From Maritimibacter sp. 55A14 (GTDB lineage: Bacteria > Pseudomonadota > Alphaproteobacteria > Rhodobacterales > Rhodobacteraceae), in the NCBI RefSeq assembly GCF_003122205.1, contig NZ_QEYE01000002.1, forward strand, positions 186,001 through 250,000: a stretch of 64,000 bases of DNA. Reading direction: 5' to 3'. Made by a program: the position numbers and the translations under genes. Below the pieces are notes generated by a model. The model saw only the letters and a program-made list of their open reading frames with translations. It made no database searches and had not been told where the DNA came from. Positions 35,549 through 44,782 of this stretch are shown piece by piece (the stretch's first letter is position 1; the number at the start of each line of letters is the position of its first letter).

Positions 35549-37927
35549 GTGCGGCACACATCATCAAGGAACTCTTGGACAGCTGGCATTGGTTATGTGG
35601 CCGTTGGGGTCTTTTGCGCACTGTGCGGTTACCTGTTGTCAAGGTTCACCTCTAACACCTCTGCAGCTCTCCCGCCTGCTGACTCATTAGCACCGAATGC
35701 TCCAGACAAAGCCATTCTCGCCGCCGCGTTTTGGTATTTTCTCAGCCTGACCGGATTTATGCTAGTTCGTGAGCGAACGGTTGAAACAACCAAGGAATCG
35801 GATGAAGAACAATGGCATCATTGGTATTTCGGCGGGCTGGTGGGAATCGTTCTTGTCTCGGCCATCGCAATTATAACGATAGCTTTATTTGCAAGTGGTG
35901 AGGAAGTGTGGAGCGTCAGCATCTTTTTCCTCGCCTCCGTACTTCCAATTATTTACATAATGACAGAGTCCTTTCTCGTTTCTCTACGGAAAAATGAAAC
36001 TGAAGTTGATGCGCTTCGCGCCTTTCCCAAAAGGATTTTCTTTCCAGCCATTACTACTTGCATGAGCAGTTTTCTAGTTGGATGGTTTGCCAGCACCCAC
36101 GATGAGAAGTCCTGGTATTACTTTCTTGGCGTGTCCAGCCTCTACTGCCTCGTGATGTGGGCTTCTGGGCGTCAAGAGAGCAGTACTAGAAAATCAATAT
36201 CACTATTCGTGATCATCCTATTCGCGGCGCCTCTTCTGACACGATTTGTTCACGGGCGAGGAGAGTTTGTCGCCATATTGCTGGCACTTTTTATTACGAT
36301 GGCGCTTGGCGTTACCGAAGTCGCGAGCAGATTATATTACATAACCAACCCCAGGAGCGGATATAGGCTAGCAAACTCCGAGGATATTGAGTTCTATAGA
36401 TCTGGCGCAAATTGGTCTGCGTACGTATTTATCCCAATGGTACCGATCCTAGCGCTTTTCTTGCCTACCCTGCCGATGTGGTTAATGTATCTGTATACGG
36501 CGGTTTTTTTAATTTTATGGATAAAAAACGAAAAAAAAGATGTTGCTAAATTTCGTTACTGCGCCCTCGCTTTTGGATTCTCGCTTCCGCTCTTGATTAT
36601 TGGAGGGCTTTGGCTTGGGGTAAAGTTTCCTAGCACAATTTACCTAATTGGCTCTGCAGAAGGTGGGGGCGACGGATCGGGTCTTTCCGACCGCGTGACA
36701 ACCATCCTCGGTGTATTGTTAACAATAATATTTGTCCTTCTACAATCCGAATATCAGGCGCTAATATCGAATAAAAATCGAACAGCGCTTTTCTCTGATT
36801 CGAAAAATTGCATGTTGCTTTATTTTATAGTAGCATCCTTTCTAAGTATTTACTCGTTGTTTGTGACATCTATTCTTAACAAAATCCTAAATTACCAAAG
36901 CATTATCGGCGTGAAAGTCGACGAGTTTCAGATCTGGTCTTTGTGTTTAATTGTTCTAGTTCTCATCCTATACATTTGGGACAGTAATGCTTCGAATGGT
37001 GATACAACGACAGGTGCCGGTGGCAACGACTTATCGCCTACGCGCGCGGGTACTAATCAGTCTCCAGATAAAGGGAATGCGATCAAACTTGCGCGGGAAA
37101 CGTCTCGTCAGTTTGAACGTATTTCCAGGACAATTTGGAAGACATACAAACTTGCAAAGCTTGCAAAAGTCCTGGTTTCCGGCCTGGTGGGGCTTACAGT
37201 CGCCGTATTCGCTTTCCGCTTCGCCGGTGGGGATCTTGGCACGGCGTTACTTTCGGGCGCATCAATGGTGTTTGTAACCGCGTTTGCCTTCATAATTAAC
37301 GACGTTTACGATTTTGAGAAGGACGAACTCGGCGGTCGAGTTGATAAGGTATTGGTTACAGGTGGAATCAAGCAAAGCACAGCTAGACATCTTGCCGCGT
37401 TTGCGGCCGTCGTCGGTGTGGGTCTTGCCGGAATAATTGGCTCTGAGGCGATGTCTTTGCAACTGACCACATGTGCGGCATTGGCTGTTTATTCTCCGTT
37501 TTCGATTCGCTTCCCGATTATGAAAGGTGTCTATTCGGCAGTTGTGTGTCTGGCGCCGATGTTGCTAATCAATACTATTGCCGGAAATGCGATATTTCCC
37601 ACCGAGATACTATTGGTTGGTTTCATTTTCTTTGTGGGTAGAGAGCTGTTGGTTGATGTAAACGACATCGAGGCTGACATTCTCGCAGGTAAACAAACCC
37701 TGGCGGTCGTGTGCGGAAGAAGGAGTAGCACCGCCATAGGGGTATGCGTCATGATTGGTGCTCTTAGTATCGGAGCAACTTTCTTTGATGGGCCCGGTTT
37801 GGTGCTGATTTTAGTTGCTGCAGCGTCGATTGCAGCTATTGGTTGGTTTTCCCTGCATCGACGGATCGACAACGCGTCAGCCCTAAGGATTCCAGTTGCG
37901 CTTTGGGCTGTGGCGTTCCTGGTGTGA
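35549..37927 (+). CDS. Polytopic membrane protein fused to a UbiA prenyltransferase domain
   Basis: A 792-residue integral membrane protein. Residues 1 to about 480 carry some 10-12 hydrophobic helices of unknown family. A hydrophilic linker (about 483-520, rich in Gly/Thr/Asn) leads to a C-terminal UbiA-superfamily domain (about 545-792). Its two metal-diphosphate motifs are intact: NDVYDFEKD (N584, D585, D588, D592) and DVNDIEADILAGKQTLAV (D703, D706, D710). This domain should move a prenyl chain from a diphosphate to an acceptor in the membrane; the acceptor is unknown. GTG 35549 follows GGAGG at 35539-35543. UbiA proteins usually stand alone at about 300 residues. Confidence 0.82.
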   Translation: MRHTSSRNSWTAGIGYVAVGVFCALCGYLLSRFTSNTSAALPPADSLAPNAPDKAILAAAFWYFLSLTGFMLVRERTVETTKESDEEQWHHWYFGGLVGIVLVSAIAIITIALFASGEEVWSVSIFFLASVLPIIYIMTESFLVSLRKNETEVDALRAFPKRIFFPAITTCMSSFLVGWFASTHDEKSWYYFLGVSSLYCLVMWASGRQESSTRKSISLFVIILFAAPLLTRFVHGRGEFVAILLALFITMALGVTEVASRLYYITNPRSGYRLANSEDIEFYRSGANWSAYVFIPMVPILALFLPTLPMWLMYLYTAVFLILWIKNEKKDVAKFRYCALAFGFSLPLLIIGGLWLGVKFPSTIYLIGSAEGGGDGSGLSDRVTTILGVLLTIIFVLLQSEYQALISNKNRTALFSDSKNCMLLYFIVASFLSIYSLFVTSILNKILNYQSIIGVKVDEFQIWSLCLIVLVLILYIWDSNASNGDTTTGAGGNDLSPTRAGTNQSPDKGNAIKLARETSRQFERISRTIWKTYKLAKLAKVLVSGLVGLTVAVFAFRFAGGDLGTALLSGASMVFVTAFAFIINDVYDFEKDELGGRVDKVLVTGGIKQSTARHLAAFAAVVGVGLAGIIGSEAMSLQLTTCAALAVYSPFSIRFPIMKGVYSAVVCLAPMLLINTIAGNAIFPTEILLVGFIFFVGRELLVDVNDIEADILAGKQTLAVVCGRRSSTAIGVCVMIGALSIGATFFDGPGLVLILVAAASIAAIGWFSLHRRIDNASALRIPVALWAVAFLV

Positions 37928-37981
37928 ATTTGTCAAGCTACTCCTCTACAGGTAAACTGCGATGCCTCAGAGACGTTATTT

Positions 37982-38506
37982 ATGATTGATGTAAATGGAG
38001 TTCTCCTGTCGGTCGGGGTGGCGGCGTTTTTGGATACCTTGTTCCTCACTGGCTATTTCACCTACGGCGGAGCAATTGTGGCAGCGGCAACAGCAGCGTA
38101 TGTCGCCAGCATGTCTGCAACGTCCGTATGGGTCGCTGCATCTGCCGGTGTTTTCGTTGCCGAAAGCGTGAACATGCTTATCGCTTCATTCGCCAAGAAA
38201 ACCAGACTGGTGAGCGATAAAATTGATACTCTCACGTTAACTCAGAACAAGTTTGGGCGCGTGGCGCAACGTTTTCTTCACAATCAAGATGACAGTTTTT
38301 TGGCCAGTGTCCTAAAGACAGTTGTTTTACGCTTCATACCTTTAACTCGACCAATCAATACACTTATTCTGGGCACAGTGAGCGGAACCCATCCAAAGAA
38401 CTTCCTAGCAGTCGCGATTAGTACGGTGCTATGGGTTACGTTTTGGGTCATACTCTTTGAAAAAATTCTGACGGCCTCGTCAACATTAATCGAACGCCTC
38501 AATTAG
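37982..38506 (+). CDS. Small DedA/VTT-like membrane protein
   Basis: A 174-residue membrane protein with about five hydrophobic segments. The stretch VLRFIPLTRPINTLILGTVSG resembles the DedA (SNARE-associated/VTT) signature, in which RFIP and a later conserved arginine are followed by a glycine-rich re-entrant loop. DedA proteins are half-transporters, some of which recycle undecaprenyl phosphate or flip phospholipids. It lies 54 bp after the UbiA-fusion gene in the same direction, so the pair probably works on the same lipid. The match is by eye and the N-terminal half is atypical. Confidence 0.55.
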   Translation: MIDVNGVLLSVGVAAFLDTLFLTGYFTYGGAIVAAATAAYVASMSATSVWVAASAGVFVAESVNMLIASFAKKTRLVSDKIDTLTLTQNKFGRVAQRFLHNQDDSFLASVLKTVVLRFIPLTRPINTLILGTVSGTHPKNFLAVAISTVLWVTFWVILFEKILTASSTLIERLN

Positions 38507-38885
38507 TTTCAGAGAGCAGTGCCGGTTTCGCACAGACGGTAAGCTCTCTTTCCGACATTGCCGCATCGCTTATGTACCCGTGGTGAGGTTGGCGAGATTA
38601 TCAAGCTGAGCAAGGTAACACTAACCTGATGCTGTGGACGGCCCCTGCACCAACGTAGTGTGCAATGATTTGGCTGTTAAGCCAGGTCTAAGGAGCTACC
38701 ACATGCATCAGGATATTGCCGAACCACGATCTCGCGATACAGTTCAGCCAAGAAAACTCCGTCCGCCGAACTCCCTGCGATCAACCTGCTAACCAATTCG
38801 TTTTTGAAAACTGAAGCGGTGCCCAGCGCATCAAGGAACCCGAGGTGTCGTCGCACGAAAGCCCCGAACAATGCGCTGCTTCAAG
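38507..38885. other. Intergenic region with one weak ORF
   Basis: About 380 bp between the convergent DedA-like and lipoprotein genes. A minus-strand frame of 64 residues (38677-38871) begins at TTG only 15 bp after the lipoprotein stop and has no motif or ribosome site, so I do not call it. No IS end or strong hairpin is evident. Confidence 0.4.
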
Positions 38886-39260
38886 TCAACCACAGAAAAC
38901 GCCTACGATCCTGCCGGAACGTGGGTCGACCGCGAGAGTAAGTCGTGACGTGTCGGACCTAGACCGGGCGTCTCGTTCTTGGAAGACGAAACGATGATTC
39001 CCTGGTAAGCGACTTAGTCTCACGGAGCTTGCGAGGTTGCCTACCAGGCTCCTGGAAGCTTCGACGGGACACGCCGTACCTCCCGCCAAGTCCTGATTCA
39101 TAGCCTCTGTCGGACGACCGCTCTCGCTCTCGCAAGCCGCCAAAACCAAGAGTGGAAAAACCATGGATAGCATAAGCGCCAGATTCCTCGTCCGACAGGC
39201 CTTGTGCACTACTCTTTCACCCACGCGCCCGTAGAGAACCCTATTCTTCAATTCAATCAT
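38886..39260 (-). CDS. Small secreted lipoprotein
   Basis: A 124-residue protein. After a positively charged N-terminus there is a hydrophobic stretch ending in the lipobox LVLAAC (cysteine about residue 43), then a polar mature part of about 80 residues (SVRLSRLPGNHRFVFQ, SRLTLAVDPRSGRIVGVFCG). It should be exported and lipid-anchored. The annotated ATG overlaps the subtilase stop by 8 bp; translation might instead start at an internal Met about 12 residues before the lipobox (LMLSMVFPLLVLAAC). It is the last gene of the protease cassette. Confidence 0.75.
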   Translation of the reverse strand: MIELKNRVLYGRVGERVVHKACRTRNLALMLSMVFPLLVLAACESESGRPTEAMNQDLAGGTACPVEASRSLVGNLASSVRLSRLPGNHRFVFQERDARSRSDTSRLTLAVDPRSGRIVGVFCG

Positions 39261-41523
39261 CTAGGACGGTGGCCTCTACTAGCGCCGATCGAAATGGTGA
39301 CAAGAGCCCGGACTCGATACTGCCCAACTCGATTGGAATGGTCTTGTCGTCATCCAATTTTCGGAAAACGATCTCGGTCGTGGAGTCGAAGGTACACTTG
39401 CGCTGTTCATCGCGAATCCGTCTGTCTTGGAAAACGATGAAGTTCCCGTCCCTTCGCCAACTCTTCAAGTAAAACGGATCGATCCGTCCACCACTAGCTG
39501 CCAGGTGTTCCTTCTGTCTCCCACTGCAGAGCTTGATGAGCCTTGCGCTGCTGCCGTTCTCACTGACGATGCGACCGCGAACCACCTCACCGGATCCCAA
39601 GGTGAGACGGTCAACGAAGACATCGATGGACGCGCCGACGTCCAACCGCCTTCCCTGTTCTACCTTTCCAACCAGTGCACGGTCGAATGTCGCCGAGTAG
39701 AGGATCCTGTCCTTGATCACCCCGGGGGTAGAGAACCCGAAACTGTAAAGTATCGCCGCGGTGAAACTGACGGTTGGTGTCGCGGCCGAAGTTCCCGTGA
39801 AGCATACCTTGCTGCCGTTTTCGTCCACGGACTCGATCCCAACTCCCGGCGCGGCAATGCTGACCGACTGTCCAAACGCGGAGTCTTCCCACCATGGATC
39901 GGCTTCCTCGTTCTTCAGGGCTCCGACGACGATCAGGTTCGGACGTCGCAGGCTGGCCGGAAGCGTGCGCTCGCCATTGTTGTCCAGATCCTGCCTAAGG
40001 TTCCCGGCCGAAGTCACTACCAGCGTATCCTCGACGCCCGGGTCTTCGAAGACCCGCCTTATGTTCGTGTCGCTGGTCTTCATGCTGAGGTTCACGATGT
40101 TCACGCGTTGTGCCGCGGCGTATTTCAAGGCGTTGGTCAAGGCACTTCTCTCGACGCGCACGGTGGCCTTGGAACCTGACTCTGCCTTTCTTGTAACTTT
40201 GAAAAACCTCAGGCCGAGGTGGTCCACGAGGTCCGGGACCCTTGCCCCCAGCGCCTCGCCTCCGGCCGCCAAGACGGAAACGAAGCTACCATGGCCGGGT
40301 ACGTAGGTCGCCGTGTCCGCGGCGCCGGTCTTTGAAGGGATCGGGAAAAGCCGGTGATCGCGCAAAGGAGCAACCGACTCGAAAGGACATGTCCCGATGT
40401 CCAGTACAGTTGGTGCACCGGTCGCACCAATTGCATCCCAGTAGTAGGAATCGCCGTCGATATCACTGCATTCCAGTGCACCAGAAACCTCGGGAAGGTC
40501 GTTGTAGACGACGAGGGGATTCAGGATCTCGCTCGGCTTGGGAGCAAGGAGGTTTGATAACTGCCCGCCCTCTTCGATCAATTGTTCCCCGATACCCGTA
40601 TCGACGACCAAGATCAAAGCACGCGAAACTGGCAGGTGCATCTTCGTGAGCCACTTTCGATTCTCGGCAATTATTTCCTCGGTCTCGACAGCATCGAAGG
40701 GCCACCGCTCCTCGCTCGTTCCTTCGCCACACGGTGAGCCAGTACCCTCAAACGGTGACAGGACAGGTTGAACAAGGGAGGTGTTGCTTTCTTCAACTAG
40801 GCTTGCGTTTACATCACCCGCGCGCAGTGCCGCGATGATCTCCATTACTCTTTCCTCGGAGATTTCATTTCGAATCGCGAATACTCTGCTCGACTCGCCA
40901 GAATAAGACAGGTCTTTCGAAATGACGGTGAACGGAACGGATTTCGGCTCCCAAAACGGCAAGAAACTGTCTTCCTTCACCGAATTGAGTCCCCATTCCG
41001 AGAGATCTTGGACCGCTACCTGGTTCTCCATATCCAAGGGGAATGCCCTGAATTCGGATAAGTCACTCGTATTATACCTGCCGGGAATTGCTCCCAAGAC
41101 TGTTCCATCCGCCTCGACTTCCGGCTCGACCACGAAATAGTCGCGGCCATCTCGGGATATCTCGCCGGGAATCACGAGCCCCCTGGTGAACTCGTTGAGC
41201 GTTCCGGGCGTCGCGGGCTTCGAGTTTGCTACGTTTGTCCAGATTTCGTTGAACGCATTCGTCGCGCGCAACTGGCAGGTCAATGGGTCACAGACCTCCG
41301 TGAACGGCTCCGAATTGAGGGGATTCTCCATCACCGACGCGGTATCGTTTTGAATTATCAACTCGGAGAGGAGGCCGCGCTCCGTTTCGGTAAGTTCGCG
41401 GTACAAATTCAACTCAAGCAATTTTTCTTGAGATAATGCGGGACCACAAGAAAAATAGGTGAAACATAAGAATATGCCAATTGCGCATTCAACCGGTACC
41501 AAGTCGATCATCTTTCTCATCAT
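39253..41523 (-). CDS. Secreted subtilisin-like (S8) serine protease
   Basis: A 756-residue protease with an N-terminal signal segment (IGIFLCFTYFSCGPALSQ), a long prodomain-like region (about 35-295), then a subtilase domain. The triad is complete: Asp308 in LILVVDTGIGEQ, His411 in VPGHGSFVSVLAAGGEA, Ser579 in CFTGTSAATPTVSFTAA. The oxyanion Asn508 lies in VVTSAGN. A C-terminal domain of about 140 residues follows. ATG 41523 overlaps the stop of the trypsin-like gene (ATGA); a GTG three codons earlier is possible. It is followed by the lipoprotein. The substrate is unknown; zymogen activation by the neighbouring protease is an inference. Confidence 0.9.
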   Translation of the reverse strand: MMRKMIDLVPVECAIGIFLCFTYFSCGPALSQEKLLELNLYRELTETERGLLSELIIQNDTASVMENPLNSEPFTEVCDPLTCQLRATNAFNEIWTNVANSKPATPGTLNEFTRGLVIPGEISRDGRDYFVVEPEVEADGTVLGAIPGRYNTSDLSEFRAFPLDMENQVAVQDLSEWGLNSVKEDSFLPFWEPKSVPFTVISKDLSYSGESSRVFAIRNEISEERVMEIIAALRAGDVNASLVEESNTSLVQPVLSPFEGTGSPCGEGTSEERWPFDAVETEEIIAENRKWLTKMHLPVSRALILVVDTGIGEQLIEEGGQLSNLLAPKPSEILNPLVVYNDLPEVSGALECSDIDGDSYYWDAIGATGAPTVLDIGTCPFESVAPLRDHRLFPIPSKTGAADTATYVPGHGSFVSVLAAGGEALGARVPDLVDHLGLRFFKVTRKAESGSKATVRVERSALTNALKYAAAQRVNIVNLSMKTSDTNIRRVFEDPGVEDTLVVTSAGNLRQDLDNNGERTLPASLRRPNLIVVGALKNEEADPWWEDSAFGQSVSIAAPGVGIESVDENGSKVCFTGTSAATPTVSFTAAILYSFGFSTPGVIKDRILYSATFDRALVGKVEQGRRLDVGASIDVFVDRLTLGSGEVVRGRIVSENGSSARLIKLCSGRQKEHLAASGGRIDPFYLKSWRRDGNFIVFQDRRIRDEQRKCTFDSTTEIVFRKLDDDKTIPIELGSIESGLLSPFRSALVEATVLDD

Positions 41524-42452
41524 CGCCTCCACATGCAGCGCGTACTAGTGGATGCATTTATCCCGCAAACGACTTGCTCGTTCCTCTCTACCCATTCGGA
41601 TATGAAAGTTTTTCCAGCAGTCGAGGCAGTCGCCGATAAAAGACCAACGCCATTCGAGATGCTCGTTCGTGAGTTCACACCAAGTATATATCGCCGGGTA
41701 GAAAACGTATCGCCGAGGAAAACGAAGGAGGGTCCACCACTATCGCCATGGCAAAGGACTGCTTCGCCCTGTCCCGTATTGCTTTTGGTGTAGATGTAGG
41801 CGCCCCGGTCTATGCCGACCGCGACATTGAAAGGACGTCGAACCAACGAGGACACGCCTGCCTTGAGGGGCCGCACCGCTGGTTCCTCTCCCTCGAAAGT
41901 ACATCCAACGCCGGTAAGTACAACCCTCGTGCCAACCGAAGGCACGTCCTCGATGTTGACGGCTTCGTACGTGATTCCAGTTATGGGCCTTTCCAACAGG
42001 CAAAGGCTCCAGTCGTGGGAGCTAGAATTCTTGTAAGTAGAGTCGGATTCACAAATTGCCCGGATCGACGTGCCAGCAATTGAGAAGCGGGCAAAACCAA
42101 TCTCCGTCTCGAAGCAATGTGCCGCGAGCAAGGACGTTGTTGGACCAATCATGCTGGCCGTACACGTCCCGTCGGTCGTCGCTCGAAAGACCGCGGGCAT
42201 GACGTCTCTCCCGAGTACTTTTCCGTTCATCAGTTCCGTGCCCAGCTCGAGGCCCTCACCCTCGATTTGCGAGAACTCGAGAAATCTTGGCTCTTCTTCC
42301 AAGTTCAACCGAGAAAGGAGCTCGTCGAAATTGGCGTCAGAGAACGACCCTGATACCCCGGCTTCAGCCGACTGCGAATGCACTGGCCACGTCGCAGCCA
42401 CGAAAATCACTATGAATAAGAGACCTGCGAAGAAAACACTAAATTTGCGCAT
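41520..42452 (-). CDS. Secreted trypsin-like (S1) serine protease
   Basis: About 310 residues with a clear signal peptide (KFSVFFAGLLFIVIFVAATW then PVHSQSAEA). After a propeptide-like stretch (about 30-80) comes an S1 domain: His112 in SLLAAHCFETE, Asp147 in SSHDWSLCLLERPI, Ser238 in LCHGDSGGPSFVF. Cysteines flanking the His and Ser suggest the usual disulfides. The chosen ATG is 42452; a TTG at 42479 would overlap the upstream gene by 4 bp and add nine residues. The gene overlaps the subtilase by 4 bp. Secreted S1 proteases often activate other zymogens. Confidence 0.9.
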   Translation of the reverse strand: MRKFSVFFAGLLFIVIFVAATWPVHSQSAEAGVSGSFSDANFDELLSRLNLEEEPRFLEFSQIEGEGLELGTELMNGKVLGRDVMPAVFRATTDGTCTASMIGPTTSLLAAHCFETEIGFARFSIAGTSIRAICESDSTYKNSSSHDWSLCLLERPITGITYEAVNIEDVPSVGTRVVLTGVGCTFEGEEPAVRPLKAGVSSLVRRPFNVAVGIDRGAYIYTKSNTGQGEAVLCHGDSGGPSFVFLGDTFSTRRYILGVNSRTSISNGVGLLSATASTAGKTFISEWVERNEQVVCGINASTSTRCMWRR

Positions 42453-42475
42453 CCGGGAAAACCTATCAACAATGA

Positions 42476-43252
42476 TCAATTCGACTGGAAAATCGCTGCA
42501 GCTTGCCTGCTCGTCGCCGAGATATTTGTGACCGTCCAGTTTCGATTCTCGGAGACCTGTTGGGGCTGCTGGCCATCAGGTCGAACCGGATCGATCCGCA
42601 CGGCGCGAATGCAAACATTGAGGGGTTCGTCGAACGTGCTACTGATAATCAGCTCTTCGTCGCGCACCAGCTTGATGCTTGGCTCGGCCGTGAACAGCTT
42701 AGAAACCCCTCCCTCGCCGCCCAGAGACAACTCGTTCTCGGCACTGAGGCTGATTTCGATACCCTTGGCCTGGATGGAGTCGCGAACCACGAAGTAAGTG
42801 CTACCGCGTTCGGGCTGTAAGCCTTTTATGGCGAGCTGTGCAATCCGTCGAAAACCGGCATCGTTCATCAGAACGAACCGGCCATCGCTGAACGAGACCG
42901 ACGATGTTTTCGACGCGCTAGCTGTAGTCTCCGCGTTTGCTCCGGGGATGGGAGCATCATCCAGAAGCGAAATCGTCAATCCTGCTCGCCTCAAAACCTC
43001 GGCCTTATACTTGCCCAATGCTGCGCGGAACGAGAAGGTGTTCGCTTGGTCACTAAGCACGTCGACCAAGAACTCGGCATCACGTTGATCTACTCGGTAC
43101 ACGTAACCGGGGCTATAAGCCTCGGAGGGAGTTGTCGAGCAGTAATAGCCATTTGGCACAAGCTTTCTCGCAGCTTAGTCTACGGTTCCCATTTCCGTAC
43201 AGGCACCAAGAAAAACTCCGAAAGACAACGAGATATAAATGGATCTTGACAT
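42476..43252 (-). pseudogene. Lipoprotein gene interrupted by an in-frame TAA
   Basis: From ATG 43252 the frame reads a lipoprotein signal (MSRSIYISLSFGVFLGAC; lipobox LGAC) and seven further residues, then TAA at 43175-43177. It stays open afterwards for about 230 residues (AARKLVPNGYYCSTTPSEAY onward to 42476). The downstream protein is polar, with a beta-rich character (RGSTYFVVRDSIQAKGIEI, LIISSTFDEPLNVCIRAVRI). Without the stop it would be a 258-residue lipoprotein starting the protease cassette. A product could still be made from GTG 43159 but would be unexported. Nonsense mutation, readthrough or sequencing error are all possible. Confidence 0.7.
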
Positions 43253-43493
43253 GTAAACTCTCCCCCCCGAAGAATTTCTTTATCAACCCCGATTTTGCGA
43301 ATTTTGCACCGCACGTGTCAACAACTTTTTGGAGAGTATTCCTAGCAACTGAACACCTAGCACTCAAACCGGACCACTCAGGTGGGGCTGATCAACAACA
43401 CCTGCCGGATTATGCGACCCTGTGCCGGAGGCAGAAAACACTCGCCGTCCAGATCTCGTATCCACGGCAGGGCAGTGACACCGGACGCTTACC

Positions 43494-43964
43494 TTACAAG
43501 CCGAATTTCCGAAGAAGCTTCTGGTATTCGCGCCCGTGCATGTTTCCCTTGACCTGTTTCCTCTTATCATAGGGATACCAATCCGTGTTTTCTGGGAGGT
43601 ACTTCTCATAGATGGTACCGTCCGGTGCTGTCACAAACTGCCAGCACCATTTGCCAACTTCGGACTTCCTGACTGCGTTTTCGGTCCAATAGTAGGTGGC
43701 TTCTTGGCACAGCTTGCTTGAGGTCGTCACATACCATTTACCGACCCCCACGGACCCACTTTTCCCAGTTGCCTGAAGCTCGCCCTTTGGCCCCCAGAAA
43801 GCATATCCGCCGCGATTCCAGTTGGAAGTCTTCCCTGCAAAAAGTTTGTAGATCTTTTTGGGGTTAGTCGGTTTGGCGCCTTCGGGCTTGCCTCCAGCCA
43901 ATGCCACCGACGTGCAAAGCGCAATTATTCCGAATCCGGATAATGCAATATTTGATGTACGCAT
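43494..43964 (-). CDS. Secreted DUF995 family protein
   Basis: A 156-residue protein from ATG 43964, which has a GGAGG site seven bases upstream. It begins with a signal peptide (MRTSNIALSGFGIIALCTSV then ALAGG). The mature part matches the DUF995 pattern: YKLFAGKTSNWNRGGYAFWG, GKWYVTTSSKLCQEATYYW and GKWCWQFVTAPDGTIYEKYL, with regular Gly/Trp and paired cysteines. The function of DUF995 is unknown; members are periplasmic or secreted. It is upstream of the protease cassette on the same strand, with a 240-bp gap that may hold the cassette promoter. Confidence 0.82.
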   Translation of the reverse strand: MRTSNIALSGFGIIALCTSVALAGGKPEGAKPTNPKKIYKLFAGKTSNWNRGGYAFWGPKGELQATGKSGSVGVGKWYVTTSSKLCQEATYYWTENAVRKSEVGKWCWQFVTAPDGTIYEKYLPENTDWYPYDKRKQVKGNMHGREYQKLLRKFGL

Positions 43965-44237
43965 GAGAAACCTCCGCTGCTTGAAGACAACCCGCCCTTC
44001 CAGGCGGTGCTTGTGCCTGCCGTTCCGTAACCAAGCTGGCTTTCGCAAAACCTTACCGATTTTCTCTAAAATCCATCTTATGCGCATCACCCAAATGAGC
44101 GATAGGTTTTATATGAGCAGTCTCCACGATAAGCACGCACGCGCAGCGATGCTGAACTGGCCCCATTCCACCGGATACATTGGGCTGGCCAAGTCCGCTA
44201 AAGGATAGCCTTATGCATGTGCTTACCCCGGAAGGGA

Positions 44238-44651
44238 TCATGTCACCTCGCACAGTGCCGCGGCGAGCTCGGCCACCCGCTTGGCGTCCGTCCTCGCGGC
44301 AACCCGCATAGTGATCGAGCCGGCGACAATCTCGATGCGTCCGTCTTCAGGCGTGATCTCCGCCGGTCTCTCCGGTTCCGATCCGTCGTCCAATGCGACC
44401 AACGCAAAGCCGGCAGCCTCATCAAACGGCAGCACCGGCTCGCCGCGCAGGGCCTTGCAGCGCTACTCGGACAGGTGGTTCGGTCTTATCCCATGACGCG
44501 TCGCCACTTCCCTGACTGTCACACCCTCGGCGAAGGTCTCCGCGACGATCCGCGCTTTGATCTCCTCGGGCCACCGTCGGCGGCCCGTTGTTACTGTCAC
44601 AATCTCCATTACTCGACCGGACTCCATCCCGTGCTCCGTTTGGACTCCCAT
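44238..44651 (-). pseudogene. IS66-family TnpA accessory gene with amber stop
   Basis: From ATG 44651 the frame encodes an IS66 TnpA-like HTH protein: RRRWPEEIKARIVAETFAEG and VREVATRHGIRPNHLSE. Then TAG at 44463-44465 replaces what is normally a tryptophan (NHLSEWRR). The same frame continues KALRGEPVLPFDEAAGFALV to TGA at 44238. The usual tnpB and tnpC genes do not follow, so this is an IS66 remnant. Confidence 0.8.
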
Positions 44652-44782
44652 CGATGACCTCCCGTCTGAACTCTACAGGCCAGCCAATCGCAGAACGTCA
44701 AATCGGCAGAAAGATGGGGTCTACGCCCCGCTTGCGTTTCTGCGCGATCCGCCCTCCCAACACAAACGAGTGATACGTTGCA

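Noticed and set aside
37982-38506. Naming the small membrane gene as uptA or a specific DedA member
   Set aside because: Only a short RFIP-type signature is seen; the subtype cannot be supported.
38677-38871. 64-residue minus-strand ORF after the lipoprotein
   Set aside because: TTG start, no ribosome site and no recognisable features.
44053-44253. IS66 TnpB after the TnpA relic
   Set aside because: Only the first few codons (MIPSGV) resemble TnpB; the rest does not.
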